Assembly: GCA_963513935.1 (NCBI GenBank)
Contig: OY740767.1
Location: 154,324,431-154,388,430, forward strand
Direction: 5' to 3'
Source of the DNA: Aphrophora alni
Taxonomy: Eukaryota; Arthropoda; Insecta; Hemiptera; Aphrophoridae
DNA length: 64,000 nt
In this document: one piece after another, positions 34,724 to 48,619 of the stretch
How positions within the stretch are numbered: position 1 is the first letter of the stretch
How the letters are laid out: the number at the start of each line of letters is the position of its first letter
Made by a program: the position numbers and the translations under genes
The notes under the pieces: model-generated
Seen by the model: only the letters and a program-made list of their open reading frames with translations
Database searches by the model: none
What the model was told of the DNA's origin: nothing

Positions 34724-36690
34724 AAGACATAACATTACAATGTTAACAAAAAACTATTTCTTTCATATATCAAAATAGGCAACTTGTAAATACCAAAAAA
34801 ATAATAATTGTATTGTTTTTTTGTAAACTTTTCTCATGCATTTTCCAAGTGTTTTGTTACTATTACTATGGTTTCAACACAATGATTGTTACCAATTAAT
34901 AACAATATATATGTAGAATTAATGTAAGTGTCCCAATATTTAGAGTAGAGACAGAGTTAAAATTAAAAGTTCAAATTTTCTTGAACTACACCTGATGATG
35001 AATAGTACGCATTAGAAACTGCGGTAGTGTATATTTCCATGAGTAAGTCTTGTGATGGAAAAACATAATGTATTTAATGCTAACTTATTTGTTAAAAATC
35101 AATGATCCGACGATCTTCTTGGCCCTGGTATGAAACCAGTTTAGTTTTCCCAATAACATTTACCATTTGTTCTTGTTATTTCAGTTAGATGATGGTGAGT
35201 TAGATGTGTTCAGATATAGAAGTGAAAACATCAAAAATTCTTAATTTTAACTTACCTCTTTATTTTTTAACTGATCAAGTATGTTTTCCGGGTGTTTTAC
35301 CCGATGTGGTCGATGGCTGATTAATATCTTGATAAAGAAAAGAGATATTTAAAACCGGGTTTCAGCATTAGTTTTACAATAAAAAATAATAATAAAATGT
35401 GTGAATATTCCCTTCTTATTAAAAATTTTAAAGTTAGTTCCAAGACGGCGATCAAAAATGCAAAAATTAAAAGATACTGTATTGTCTAACAATCTAGACA
35501 ATTTCAAGCCGTTCCCTAGTTAATTAAATGTGTTTTTTAGTTAATTAAAACCCTTGTATATACTTTACTAGTTTATATAAATAGTATTTTTATCTAAATA
35601 TATCCTATAAGTTTATGAATAAAAGCCAAATGTTATTGTGCAACTCGATTTGAAAAGGTAGCTAAACATAAGATTTGTTTTCCCATGAAACATAATTTTT
35701 GATTTTATTTATCAACCAATAACTGTATAACTAATTCCATTTAAAACACATAGTTTGAACTTTTAGATATTCTTTGCTGTTATTTTCAATTTAATTTAAA
35801 CTATTTTGTTTTTATTTCAAACTTTAAAAAATTCTGCAAGAGATAAAGCATATAAAATTGATAATACAGAGAAATACATTTTGTAAAAATTATTTTCTGA
35901 ACTTGAGTTCAAATTGCCTAACAATTTGTCAATATGAATCAACAAATCCCAACAATAGTTTCTCTCTTTAACAAACAGTCTAGAATAGACTCCTCTCCAC
36001 AGTGCTTTATTGCTCAAGAATTAAATGAGATGGCTCAGTATCTATTAACAGTTGTAAAAATTAAAATTAAATCTGGTCGATACAAAACCAACACAACTGC
36101 ATTTCATTTTTAGAACAAGAGTAAATATAAAATAGGTGGCGCCGAAGCAAGGGGGCTATGATATATGACTAGTGGGGTTTGTGCGCCAAACGGATAATCC
36201 TCACAATTTGTCATGGACCCACACAAGCACTCGTTCAAAACCTTATAAATTAAATTCGGAAGAAATGATGACGGTGTATGAGGGACATCCAGAAAGTAAG
36301 TTCCAATAGGCTATTAAGAAAAAACCGTAAATGTTCTTCTACTCTGTCAGGGTCTCCATAGTTAGGCCTCATGTGCCAATGAAATCCTGTGTTTTGTACA
36401 CAAATGTTGAGCCAAAACAATGTAACAGTGAAGCTCGTCATCACAAAGAAGAAGAAGAAAGAAGTTTAAACAAGTATGTTCTGCCTCAAAATTTCATGGT
36501 CACTATTTTTTCAGATTAGAATGGTACCTTAAAGCCTGATTAAATGGAATGTGGAAAGACTATTAATTAGTTAATACTATTAAGTTTTATTATAATATAA
36601 TATCAGAACCCTAACATATCTGTTGAAAGGTACATCCAATCATCATATCCTCTAGGTTTCCTTCAAAACTGGGCATCATTGTCATCTCTA
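34724..36690. other. AT-rich stretch, no gene recognised
   Basis: No supported exon. It includes a hammerhead-like motif at 34992-35018 and a mariner-type-end look-alike near 36275-36305, both discussed under findings. Confidence 0.4.
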
Positions 36691-37220
36691 CATAAGAATT
36701 ATAATTAAGATAGGAACATGAAATTCAGTATAGGGGGATTTCTATGGTTTGCTCACATATTATAGTTTTTTCTCCCTCGTAGTTTGCCTTATTGAAATTC
36801 AGAAAATATCTAATAGAATGTGACAAAATGACCGCCATTTTTACCAGTAGTTTATTTATATCTCATTTTAATCAATTTACAATACTCTAAATTAGATAAA
36901 AAATTTTAGATTTAAATTCTACAAGTAATGGTACTAACCGCACATTTCTACGATGTCAAATATCAAAGTTATTATTGTCAAAAATATAATTTCGAACCCT
37001 GATCATGTAATATTCATATAGTTACGAGATCCAGAGCAAGTAACTGAAGGCTACTTCACATATGTACAGATGTGGCGCTGAGACATTGACACGAGTGAAG
37101 TAACCCTTGATCTACAAATTAATACAATTTGAATGTTTCCTTTAAGGCCCAAGAAACATACTTTTGGGCGACTACATTTAGAGGATCACATCTGTCAGAA
37201 AGAAGAAATGTATAAATATA
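36690..37220 (-). repeat. Dispersed repeat family B copy, inverted
   Basis: Complement of the family B order seen at 18150-18700: 'aggaacatgaaattcag', 'gttacgagatccagag', 'gcccaagaaacatacttt' and 'tttagaggatcaca'. This fixes minus orientation. Confidence 0.6.
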
Positions 37221-37358
37221 TAATTGTAGCTGTGGTGATGATCAAAAATTTGTATTTTTCACTGTCCAGAGTAGTTTAGAACATGGAATTTATTGTTGGG
37301 GAGAGAAGCTCACATTTCAATTTGATTTTATTCTTTATTTAAAATTTTTACATTTACT

Positions 37359-37486
37359 TAATCAAACACCTTTCAACGACAAAGTCGCCACCCTCAGTAA
37401 TACTATATGGACTTGATTGTTTAGTTATTGTTAGCTCATGTATCACTGAGGATGGTGTGACTTTGTCGTTGAAACGCGCTTGATTA
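37359..37486. repeat. Foldback with ~46-bp arms
   Basis: The left arm TAATCAAACACCTTTCAACG then ACAAAGTCGCCACCCTCAGT (from 37359) is the inverted complement of 37440-37486 with several mismatches. The 36-nt spacer is at about 37404-37439. The right arm carries CTGAGGA...TTGAAACGCG, resembling a degenerate hammerhead core. Confidence 0.65.
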
Positions 37487-37619
37487 ATTAAACATATTTT
37501 TTTGTGAGATCTTGTGTTTGAGTATTTTTGAATAGGCACTTTTTATTTATTTTGATGTCCAGAATCATTTCCCAAAGGTTTGGCAGACTGATCGTGAAAC
37601 ACCCTGTATAAAAATTCAC

Positions 37620-40600
37620 TGTCACATTATAATAATTGGCAGAGTTTTCAGTTTTGGTATTCTATACAACTAGCCTATTACACTATTAACCATTTTTCCT
37701 CCGAAATTATTTTATAATACAACATTTCCTAATAACACGTCTTTCACACAGATCACCGTATAGCCTACCTGAGGTAAACCAAATGATATGTGTGACAAGT
37801 ATTTAATGTTTTCCAAGGTCAGAACGGTCCTTGCCAGAATCTCATAGTTTAAATATAGGCATTAAGAAATATGCATAACATGTTAGAAGGTGAATAACGT
37901 TTGAGAACAGGTGTGTGTGGGCCGAGATAAATTCAGCGACAGGAATGTGGGGGATGCCAACCTAGCCTATCAAACATTGACACGTTCATTAATACCAACT
38001 TGATAGCTTTACGACTACTTGCCAGCTACAATATATATAACAATCAATACAATAAAACAACATATTTAATCAACTAAAAATATAAAAAGTTAGCTTTTAA
38101 ATCAAAACCATTGAAATTTTGTTGGTCTTAGTTTCATATAACAAGTTATATTTGATGATTTCTACATCCAATATAACTTGTTTTGAAAGAAAGATTTATA
38201 AGAATTATCTTTTAACAGGTCCAACTGTTCGCCTCACAACTCTACAGGATTGCCTAGGCTACTTTGTTATCCATTGAGAAATATTTATATTTAGAATTAA
38301 CATTTAGTTTAAATCTATTTTTGAAATGTTAGTGTCTTTAAAAGAACTAAATAACTTAAATAGCTCGGTAAAATTAATAAATAGTCCACAAACTTTCTCA
38401 CTAGGACTGGCAAAAAAAATATATATAGCCATTAAATACTAAGTAAGCTTAGAGTATTTAAAAAATTAAAAAATCACCACTCACTTCTCGTGTCGATAAC
38501 TTGATTTAGTATTTATATTTAGAAGGAACAAACGGACAGACAACATTTTAGAAGAAACACTCATTTATTTTTGGCTCAGCAAAACTCAAAAGTATATAGC
38601 CCATGTGTAAAAATCTAAACGTAAATTCCTACCCTCCACAACCCCGATTACAATACTTTTACGACCAGTATATTATTAATTTATCCAGTAAGAAAATAAA
38701 AATAATTCAAACCAACTAGGCCTAATAAATTCATTTCTTGAATGGAAACTAATTCAAAACAAATTGTTAGATTTCATTTTGGGCTCAGGTTATGGTAAAA
38801 CATAGAAATATAACAAGTTTAATCAAATTAGGAACAAAACAACAGCATTTGTTTTAATGGTATTTGTTAACTATATCAACACCACTTCTTCATAGATCGA
38901 TGATGTAGGCTATATCGAAAAAGATATAGGTTATCAGGAATTCAATTGATTAAACTAAATTTTCTAGTATTATTTGTGTGATTCTTCCTACCAATAAACT
39001 AATCTACATTTTCACGTAAGCCTACCAAAAACTCTGAGAATATGTTAGGTTAGGCCGGGTTAATATTCAAATAGATTCATAAACAAGTATTACTTAATTA
39101 AAGAGCCTCACTTCTTTACTGAACTGTAGTAAACTTCTTTTTTTTTAATCTACAGTATTTAGATCACTTCTAACATAATAAGAATTATTTTTCATATGCT
39201 TTTACAATCTTAACAACTACAATAAAATTTGCAATTTTTGGTTTTGTCCTTCTTCTAAGCTAATAAATTAAATAACAACTTTTGACAAGAGGCATTCAAC
39301 TAGGTATTTTATTTATGATAATAGGAGAGTTCTTTGGCAACGATATATACAAAAGAATGTTGACAAGATGGCAGCTTTGCCGTATTAAACTTGTAATGAA
39401 TTCTTAGAACATTGTACTACGAAGTTCATAACCTAAACAACAATTAATTGGAGATTAAGACAGATTATGTTAGATTTATAAAACTAACAAAATCTTTATA
39501 TTTAACTAGAACACTTCTGATGTCATTACAAAAAAAACAAACAAAAGAAGAACTCTAACTTAATGTTAAATTTAAATTTAACTGACACTGTTTATGCTAG
39601 TGCTTCCCATAAATAATATGCTCTTTATATGAAACGTTTACTGAAAAATAGTAGTCTACATTGTTTTTAATCTTCTTTTCTTTATACCGAGCATAATTGA
39701 AGTTCAAAAGATGATTGTCCTTACATTTAGAAGATATTTTTTCTGATATACTAATTCATTAAATGAATTGAAAAATAAAAATATGTAGCCTACCTAGGCT
39801 ATAGCCTATAGAATATATTGCTAAATATAATATGCTAATGTTCTTTTGCTATATTAGCAAACGTATGAAATAGCTGAATTTTCACTATAAATAGGCTATA
39901 ATATATTTTATTAGCCTAGGCCTATATAGTATTTTCTATAGTATTTTAATTTCTTCTTTTTTTTAAATCTACAATGTTTTAAGGTAATACATTGACCTTT
40001 GTATTATGTTTTAAGGTAAGACATAATTGGCGGAAACAATTCTAAAGATATAAAATTAAAATGTAATTAAATTTTAACCATGTAGAATATTTTCTCATGT
40101 CAGCTAGCAAAAGTAATTCATGTAATGTGTATATTGCAATATTATGTCAAGTCTAAAGATTAATTTGAGTCACATAATTGTTCTTATGGATGATGTTGGT
40201 GGATACTAAACACACAGTAGCCTTTAAGAGATAGTTCAATCTGTTTCAAATTAAATTAAAATCAAGATTTACCAAACTAATTACAAATGTGTTTATCTTT
40301 TAACCCATCCACCTGACTCTAAATTTACTGCAACAAAATGATTTAGAACCAAGATTTACCAAAATAATTATTATGTACGGTATGTGTTTGTCTTTTAATT
40401 CAACAGGTGATTGGAAAAATCTGACGATCAATTAAATTAATTATACCCAATATTTCCCAAACTAACTGAAAATGTGTTTGCTTTAATGCACAGTTGAATA
40501 AAAATCTAGGTAGACCTAACGAATAAAATAAGAACCCATATTTATTAACTTAAATTTTTAAACTCATGTTTGTTATACCCTGATTAATTTCATAAGTTTA

Positions 40601-41370
40601 TTTGAATATATGACATAATCAGAACTTACCTAACCTATTTTTGGAGTTTCTGGTAGGTAAACAAAAAAATCTAGAGGTCATTTGTTATGTAGTGGCGCTT
40701 GACCTTAATCAGGCAAACAGGTTCCCGTCACTTTTTAGTGGTGGGGGAAGCGAGTGAGTGCGTGCGTTTCTAGACAGTGTATTACGAACAATGTGTAATC
40801 AATTGACATTGATGATATCGTACAACATTGGATATTGTAATATTATATAATAATACATATAATTAATTAATTGTCATAGTAAGGGAACATAGCTGTAGAA
40901 CAGCTTTTGTCAAATGGTTATTCATTTCAAAATACTGTATATATAGTTAGTTTTGATAAATCGCAGAAGGGCGAGACGGCAGAGATTGCAGTGTACACAG
41001 GTAGACACTTCCCCTCTATCGACTGACCTCCCCACTCCAAGCGCGTAACAAAGATTAGGCTATAGAATAGATTAATAGTTGCAAGAATCACCACAAAAAC
41101 CAGTTAGGTTATTTATATATTAATAGTAAAATTGTAGAGTTATAAACTGAAAATATAACAATAACGTATATGTAATAGACAAAAGGAAAAGAAAAACCCA
41201 CAGCATTAAAGAGGTAATCTCAACATTATAGGAGTAGAGTAAACCAAACAAATATCGGTTCTGCTCACCAAATATTGAGAGAGTAGTTGAAGAACTGACC
41301 TAATTTCTGTATAGGCTATTTCATACACAAATAAAGTAAAGTAAATATCGGTTGTACATCGGTCTCAGAT
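37620..41370. other. Unassigned AT-rich region with many TAGGCCTA-like words
   Basis: No exon or transposon is recognised. Short palindromic words such as TAGGCCTA and AGCCTAGGCCTA recur unusually often (for example 39790-39930). A GC-richer 40690-41050 segment with GCGAGTGAGTGCGTGCG could be a promoter or first exon, but nothing proves this. Confidence 0.35.
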
Positions 41371-41710
41371 TTTGTTATAAAAAATTATGAAGTTGTTACC
41401 TATTTACCTTGTAGTCAAATAATCAGATCATATTTTTTGTAGGAAAACAATTTTCAAGTCCCTAAATGCATTTCTTTACTGTCTAATAACACATAGAAAA
41501 CAAGGGAATTAGGCTGTTGTTAGGTTAAATCCAGCTCTGTTTACAAAAGCCTACGTTAATATTTATGACTATGTTCATCAAGTTGGTGAATGTGTTATTG
41601 CTGGATGTTTATTATTAAAACATATATTTGTCATGGTAAAAAGTATTTGTTTTATTAGGTCTGTCTAGGTGACACTATATAAAGTCACCTGTCCAAACCT
41701 ATTTCTCATG
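41370..41710 (+). repeat. Solo arm of a foldback repeat family
   Basis: Matches, block for block, both arms of the inverted structure at 50050-50620: 'cagatcatattttttg', 'agaaaacaaggga', 'ttgttaggt', 'aaagcctacgtt', 'attaaaacatatatttgtca' and 'tgttttattaggtctgtcta'. It ends in a short palindrome, GGTGACACTATATAAAGTCACC. Confidence 0.6.
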
Positions 41711-44282
41711 ATTCTTCAATCATACAAGTTAAGTGGAATATGATAATTAAAAATATCGGCAAAAATACCTGTAACTTTCTTTGTAAATAATTACCATCTC
41801 AAGGTATAACACTTAAAGTCAACAATACAGAATAGCATTTCTATATCCAAGAACTCAAAAACAAGCCTATGTCATTATGAAGGGTGGAGAATTTATTACA
41901 AAACAGAGGTACAGTATTTTTCACAATTAGACCCACCATAGTGTCTTTTTGAACATATATAAACATGTAGGTACACCTATTAATATTGATTTGAATATAG
42001 CCTATAATAACCTATGTATGTCTATTAGCTCAGACCTAATAGAGCTTTTCCCTATTTAAGATTAGAAACAAAAAGCTAAAAAGGCTATGTGATCTCTGGT
42101 CTAAACTGTACTTTCAGACTATATTTATCAATAATTTTTTAAAGTCAGTAATTCAAGATACACAATTAGCACCAATTTGGATGATATATTTTAAGAGGCC
42201 TAATTTAAACCTGTTTCAGTTTTACTTCTAGTTTCTAAAAAAAATGTTCTGCAAGCTACTTCGAGCTAGATACATAGGTTACCAAAAATGTTGAAACTTT
42301 TAACATGGGTAATAAATAGCCATAGGACATTAGGCCTACCTTACTAACAAGGAAAGAGGAAAGCAGAAATCTGTCTCAAAAGGTATAACCTAGATAATCA
42401 ACCAAAACGGTTATGCTCAAAAGAATAACTATAGGCTAATATAGATAAAATATCACTCTTGCAATATTGTTACATAAATACATACTGCAAAAGCAAATAA
42501 ATTAAGAAATTCAACTTACCTAAAAAGTGTTAGCTGCTTAGGCTTAGCAGATAGTATCAATTCTCACAAAAATAAGATTATACTTAAAACTAAAAATACA
42601 ACAAATCAACTAGTTTCACTTGAACTAATAACTAATCACTGCACAATCTATCCAATTTGAAATGTCTTTGTTTAGAAAATGACATTCAAACGAATCTTCA
42701 TTTAATAATAATAAAATGAAAGGAACAGGTCAGCTGGTCACGAATAATATCAGCTGACGTAAAATTACAACTTACAAAAGCACAGTGAAGCCAACATTAA
42801 CTTAAATCATTAAATCAGCACGTTATTTCAATTGAAAATCTGAACATATAATATCATTGATAACTATTATTCCTATTATATAAACTGAATTTCCTTAAAC
42901 TTCTCTCTATTACACAATAATTGTCATTATAAACTATTTATTTAAAACATCATTTTCCTTATGTACAAGTTAAGTTTTTGAATAGGTAGTAATCTCTAAT
43001 CTGATCTCAAGTTTATGAATAATGCACATTGTACTGCTATCTGTTGAGTTATATTTAAGTTGTAACTTTTTGTTACTTTATTACCGACACAATCTGTGCT
43101 ATGACTCGCAACAATCACTTTTACAATCTTTCAATTTTAGATGGGGAAATGTCAAAAGTGTAAATGTATGTGAAAAATAAAAATTAAACAAACAAATAAT
43201 TTCACCCTTTCTCTAAATACTGGCACAATAAGTATCCAAATAAATCCTAAAGAAAATTGACGCCAGAAAAAAATTAAGAAACTATATTCACCCCCTCAAA
43301 AAACCCTAAATTTTTCTTGTTGAATTAATTTCAGCCAAAGAATTACAAAACTTTTCATGTCCTTTTTTAATCAATTTTGGAAAAAGCAAAAACTTGAAAC
43401 ATTTCAAAATAATATTGTTTTAATAAATAAATCGGTATTCCTTTCAAACACGAGAAGACACGCACGACACCTACCGTGAAAAATGCACAACGGTAGCGAT
43501 ATAAAATATTGCCTATAAATTTTAGACTTTCAACCAGATCGAAATTAATTAAAGCCATTTATCGAAATCTTAGACCTATGTTACCCACATCAAAAATAAT
43601 CTAAAGAATCCCACCTATCTATAAAAACCAATATTTACAGAGTAAAAAGAACGACTAAAAGAAATTTATCAATTTACAAGTGAAAACGGAACGGCTTAGA
43701 AATTTATATCAAATGGAAGGTCGCCAGTATTTCAGGGATTATAATAATATAAATGACGATGGGACAAAATAAACTTGACTAATTAATAGACCTTATATTT
43801 ATACATGAAAAACATCACTTCAACAACCATTTAAAATGTCTAAATATCTTGGGAATTGTATTAAAACGACGTAAGTCGGGAAAAATGGCTGAAATCGGTA
43901 AATAGCGTTAAACAAACGAGACCGTAAACCACGCCTACGATAATCTGATTGGGGGATCGAGTACAACGAAACATCACGGGAAATTTTTAATATGCACAGA
44001 AAAACTATTATATACTGTAAATTATAAGATAGCTATTAGTCAAGAGGAGTTATTTATTCCCTGTAGGATGTCTTAAACAATATTTATTTAGTAATTGTAG
44101 AGTCAGTAATTTAAATAAAACTATTAACAGTTTAGCTTTTGCAGTTAGGACCATAAATCAATTTATAGTGCTCTATACTTCTCAGTGCAGTGCAATTGGA
44201 ATTATAATTATGAAATAACAAGAAGATATAATCTCTATGCATAGCGTCGGTTCAAACAATGAAATAATGCAGTTGTTGAGGT
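41710..44282. other. AT-rich region, possible promoter near 43840-44000
   Basis: No gene is established. 43840-44000 is more GC-rich than its surroundings (GTAAACCACGCCTACGATAA, GATTGGGGGATCGAG) and lies just upstream of the candidate exon at 44283. It could therefore be its promoter. Confidence 0.3.
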
Positions 44283-44482
44283 ATGGCTGAATTTGATGGA
44301 CATATTTATTCCCAGTTCAGATTTAAGAAGAATTTTATAGATAAAATTATCAAAAGCAATAGCCTGAATGTGGAAGAAATAAGCCTCAACAGTTCAGTTT
44401 TTTTTTTAGTGAAAGTTCAAATACCTGGTCAAAGGCAGGATACTAGAAAAGTAATGTCAAAAGGCAGAGTGTCATCAGATTG
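44283..44482 (+). CDS. Candidate first coding exon, unknown protein
   Basis: An ATG with G at +4 (GGTATGGCTGAA) opens a frame of 66 codons beginning MAEFDGHIYSQFRFKKNF and reaching a strong donor, GATTG/GTGAGATC, just before its stop. I do not recognise the protein. The sequence is basic, without membrane segments, and contains an in-frame T10 run coding VFFL. No downstream exon was found, so it may be a chance frame. Support is the start context, the donor and the GC-richer upstream region. Confidence 0.3.
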
Positions 44483-44703
44483 GTGAGATCAAACTATTTC
44501 TTTTTCATTGTTTATGTCCAAAACTATATCAAGCCTAGTAGGCCATTAAGTTAGTTAATTCAAACAAACGTTTATCACCCAAAATAGTGGTGAAGAGAAC
44601 TAATAAATAGAAAGACAATTTGTGTGTTAACTGTAGTACACACCATTACCTCCCTTTTCATTATTTCATTATCTTTTATCATTAATCTTTTAATTAAATA
44701 TCA

Positions 44704-44708
<5 letters not shown>

Positions 44709-44737
<29 letters not shown>
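44709..44737. repeat. (TA)n microsatellite
   Basis: About 14 TA repeats. An A-homopolymer of about 20 lies at 45078-45098. The 44740-46830 stretch otherwise holds only AT-rich sequence and a C-run at about 45892-45902. Confidence 0.9.
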
Positions 44738-44739
<2 letters not shown>

Positions 44740-46834
44740 TATGTTATGTTTTGAAACCCCATTCCTTGAGGGAAGCAGGCACTGACCCCTCCCCAGAGAA
44801 ATAGAACCCCAAGATAGATATTATATATATGTTTTAATTAGAGAAAAGACTCAAGAACTTGTTACTGTAATTAATTTTGAAGAGAAAAGATTCATACAAA
44901 AAGTAAAATAATTTTAATGTGTTTTTATATAGTGAAATTTCACTAAACAAGTGTTTATTGTATTATTTTGGAACAGAGATTCCTAGACTGAAATACATTT
45001 GACTGTATCAATTTATTTTTGTTAATTGTGAATTGATTATAATTTGAGCAATATTAAAAAAATAAAAATTAATTTGTAAAAAAAAAAAAAAAAAAAAACT
45101 GATTTATTACAGAAAACATAGTTGAATATAGACATATAAGAGTAGCCTAGCCTAGTATAATTTTGAGTAGAGAATTAAAATTTTTATTAATCAACGTTAA
45201 TAATTTTCCAAAAGATATTAAACTTCAATTTAGCAATTTTAATATTTAAATTAAAATATAATAGAAGTTATTATTTCCGCTACGTTTTAAACTTGTAATT
45301 TACAGAGTGATTCAAACAGCCTTAAACTCCTAATTTGAAAAGAACAAGTTTTTATATACATCAAATTCTAAATTTAATTCCAAATTAAATTCTGCTCCTT
45401 GGGACAAATTTATCCAAACATTAATATGTTTTTTTTCAGTGAGACTTAACTAGGCCTAATTTACATGTATAGCTTGTCAGCTCAAACAAATCCAAAATAT
45501 TTGCATATTTAATGAGCTCCCCACATATATTTAGGATGCTTGTAGTTAATACAAATATTGATGAAGGTTTTCTTACATATAAAACACAAAATTACATCAA
45601 ATAATGCTTTAATATCATATTTTATTCATTTGCAAGTAAATTACAAATTTTCTTGATTCTAAACATGATTTAAACTTATAGGGATCACTAGTTATGGTTG
45701 TCCTAAACTTAATATTTACAAAAATATTGTATATATCATCATGTTAGAATATAAAAATTAATAAATACACATTAAAAGTAAATGCTGAGAATCTAAAATG
45801 CTGTAACTTAACATCAGTTTTTTTTTAATCAGTGGAGGTCATTGTCAATGTCCAAATTACATTCCAAAGAATGTTTATTTAATCACTTCACCCCCCCCCC
45901 CCTGACACTAACTGTATATAATTTTACCATTAAGCTACATTATTGTCAAAAATAAAAAGTGAAAATTTTCTAAATTTACAATCATTGTAAAATAAGCAAT
46001 ATAGTGGTTGCCAATAAAATATTCAATAACTTTAAAAAACAAATTGGCAGTTAAGTTTTGACTTAGTTTAATTCAACGTACATTCATTTTTTCTCTACAA
46101 ACTATGATTATATTATTGGTAATTTACATCTAGGAATACTCATGTAGAAATGATGAAGTTATAATTTTAAATGACAATATTATTTTGACTAAAAACTTTT
46201 AATTGAAATGGTGAAAACTAAACAAGCAAAATTCTAAATCAAACATTGTAAATGGAATGATTTCTTTCCTTCTAATATACATCCACATTTCCAATTCATA
46301 TTCTACAAAATATAAAGAATGGAAAGCTTATAACATAGAATAAAACACTGAACTATTTTGTTTACCAATATAGATACACCAAATGTTAATATATTGTAAC
46401 ATAATACAAATAGTTCAGTTAAATCACAAATATCTTTTTATAAATTTTGTTTCTTAAAATAATTCCTAAATAAACAAATATTTTATCACAGGTTCCATGC
46501 TAACTGCAAACAGTAAATTATCAAATGATATAAATAAATAGTAAAACTGAAATCTAAATTGAGAATCATTTTTAAATATCTTAATTTTGAACGATTAAAA
46601 TTGTGTTGTGATTCAATACAATAACTAAAGTAAAATAAATTTAAATCCTTTCTCACTTGAGTAACTTGTGCTTGTGGAAATATAAAACAGCTAAACATTT
46701 TTGTTTTGTTAATTACACAAATTACCATTTAAATCATTATGTACAATTTGTACTTTAAAGTCTAAGAAGCGATGAAAACATAACCATGTTTTTCTGAAAC
46801 AACTTCGTAATAGTAATCAAATTACTTAATTTCA

Positions 46835-47155
46835 TTTCATTTATTTGGTTGTAGTTGACAATACAATTGCATACAACAAGTCTAAGTCTTTACATCAATA
46901 CATAAAACGCATTACAAAACACACACAACACATTATTTCTTTTATACAAATAGGTGTATCAGACAATGAATAAACAATAAAATAGAGAAATATTAAACAA
47001 AATAAATAACATTTGAACAAATAACAAATTTTGCATGACTTATTAGAATAATTTATCTTAATTAAAAAAGTCATTCAATATATTAAAAATTACAAAGACA
47101 CAAAGTGTCAAGTATGGTATATAAAATAAATTGCTTCACTAGCAAAATACATCCC
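46835..47155 (-). repeat. LINE 3' UTR fragment
   Basis: Minus strand ends in AACCAAATAAATGAAATGAA ATTAAG, a simple-repeat 3' tail of the kind left by jockey/CR1-type LINEs. It is preceded by AC-rich sequence. It abuts the 3' end of the next LINE. No reading frame. Confidence 0.4.
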
Positions 47156-47159
47156 GGAT

Positions 47160-47336
47160 TATTATTATTATTTATTTCTATTGCTGCCGACAAACACAAT
47201 TTGCACAGCAAGAGTCCACAAAAAATCAAAATTAAATTTATAATAACTACAATAACTTAAATAACTTTAAATACAGTTCACATTTCTGCACTAGTCAATC
47301 ACACATCCACAAAGTCACAATCACACAATACAATAT

Positions 47337-47395
<59 letters not shown>

Positions 47396-48568
47396 TACAT
47401 ACACACAAATACATATCCAACAAATTAAGGCTATATCTGAGATAAATACAGGGCAGACACTGGATCAATTCATTCGCAATTCACACCCGACATCAGCAGA
47501 ATTGGCTTGAGCACCTCTGGCCAGATATTCTTCCACAGAGTAGAATGCATTTTCTAGGAGGTAGCCTCTGAGTGAACTCTTGAAACTCTGGATAGAATCC
47601 GTTTTTTAAATTTTTTCCGGAAGTGCGTTGAACAATTTAATACCCGAGTAATATATTCCGCGTTCAAAAAATTTTAGTCTGTGGACAGGATATTGCAATA
47701 GTTTTTGACGGATAGGGTATTTGTGGTGGTGCTGATTCACTTCAAATAAATTATGGTTGCTCTTAAAGAAAATTAACGTCTCATAGATATAAATACACGG
47801 GAAAGTTAAAATATTATGTTTTTTGAAAAAAATGAAAACACGATTGTTTATATCTCAGATGAAACATTGAGCGTAAAATTCTTTTTTGTAGGCGGAAAAT
47901 TTTTATAGACTCTACAGAGTTCCCCCAGAATGCCACCCCATATCTTAGCCGAGAGCCAATATAAGCAGAAATAAACGGCTTTTATTACTTTTAAACTAGT
48001 CACAGTAGAAATCATTCTGAGAGCAAAACAAACTGGCGCCAGTTGCTGAGCCAAACCTGAAACATGACTTTTCCAATTTAAATTTGCGTCTAAGGTAATG
48101 CCAAGAAATTTAACATTTTTTGTGCTCGTGATTATTTCTTTACCTTTTTTTACATGTAGGTTAGGATTTGACTGTAGACCAAACTGGATTAACTTTGTTT
48201 TTGTCACGTTCAGTTTTAAGTTATTTACAGAGAACCAATCTTCCGCCATGGACATTGCTAACTCTGCTGACTCAGCCAAATCTGCTTGGTCTTTGCCCAC
48301 CACTGTTAAAGTAGTATCATCAGCAAATAACACTGCCTCTGCTTGTCCAACATTTTGAGGCAAATCATTTACATAAATAAGGAAAAGCAATGGTCCCAAT
48401 ATTGACCCTTGAGGAACACCACGCAGGACTACTTCCCATTTAGAATGGTGAGAGTTTAGAGCACCGTCAGTATAGATAACTCTCTGTTTTCTCTTATAAA
48501 GATATGAGCTTATCCAACTGCTTGCCTTCCCACGTATACCATAATATTCAAGCTTTTGTAACAAGATC
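47160..48568 (-). pseudogene. 5'-truncated non-LTR retrotransposon with RT domain
   Basis: The minus strand encodes the C-terminal half of a jockey/CR1-like reverse transcriptase. LLQKLEYYGIRG starts the fragment, then GVPQGSILGPLLFLIYVNDL, the catalytic FADD box (AVLFADDTTLTVV), NNLKLNVTKTKLIQF and KFLGITLD. The frame is intact from 48564 to about 47950. It then shifts, and the remaining blocks (LTFPCIYIYET, HHHKYPIRQKL, FERGIYYSGIKLFNALP, NAFYSVEEYL) are readable in other frames to about 47470. A 3' UTR with a TA tract (47342-47390) and a (TAA/ATTT)n tail near 47160 follows. The 5' part of ORF2, the endonuclease and ORF1 are missing. Dead on arrival or recently decayed. Confidence 0.85.
47342..47390. 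repeat. (AT)n microsatellite in the LINE 3' UTR
   Basis: Uninterrupted AT tract of 49 bp inside the LINE tail region. Confidence 0.92.
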
Positions 48569-48619
48569 GAATGATTACTTAATGATTACTTTACAAAAGC
48601 TTGAATGATTACTTTAGTA

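Noticed and set aside
48098..48358. 86-codon plus-strand frame
   Set aside because: It is the antisense shadow of the LINE reverse transcriptase.
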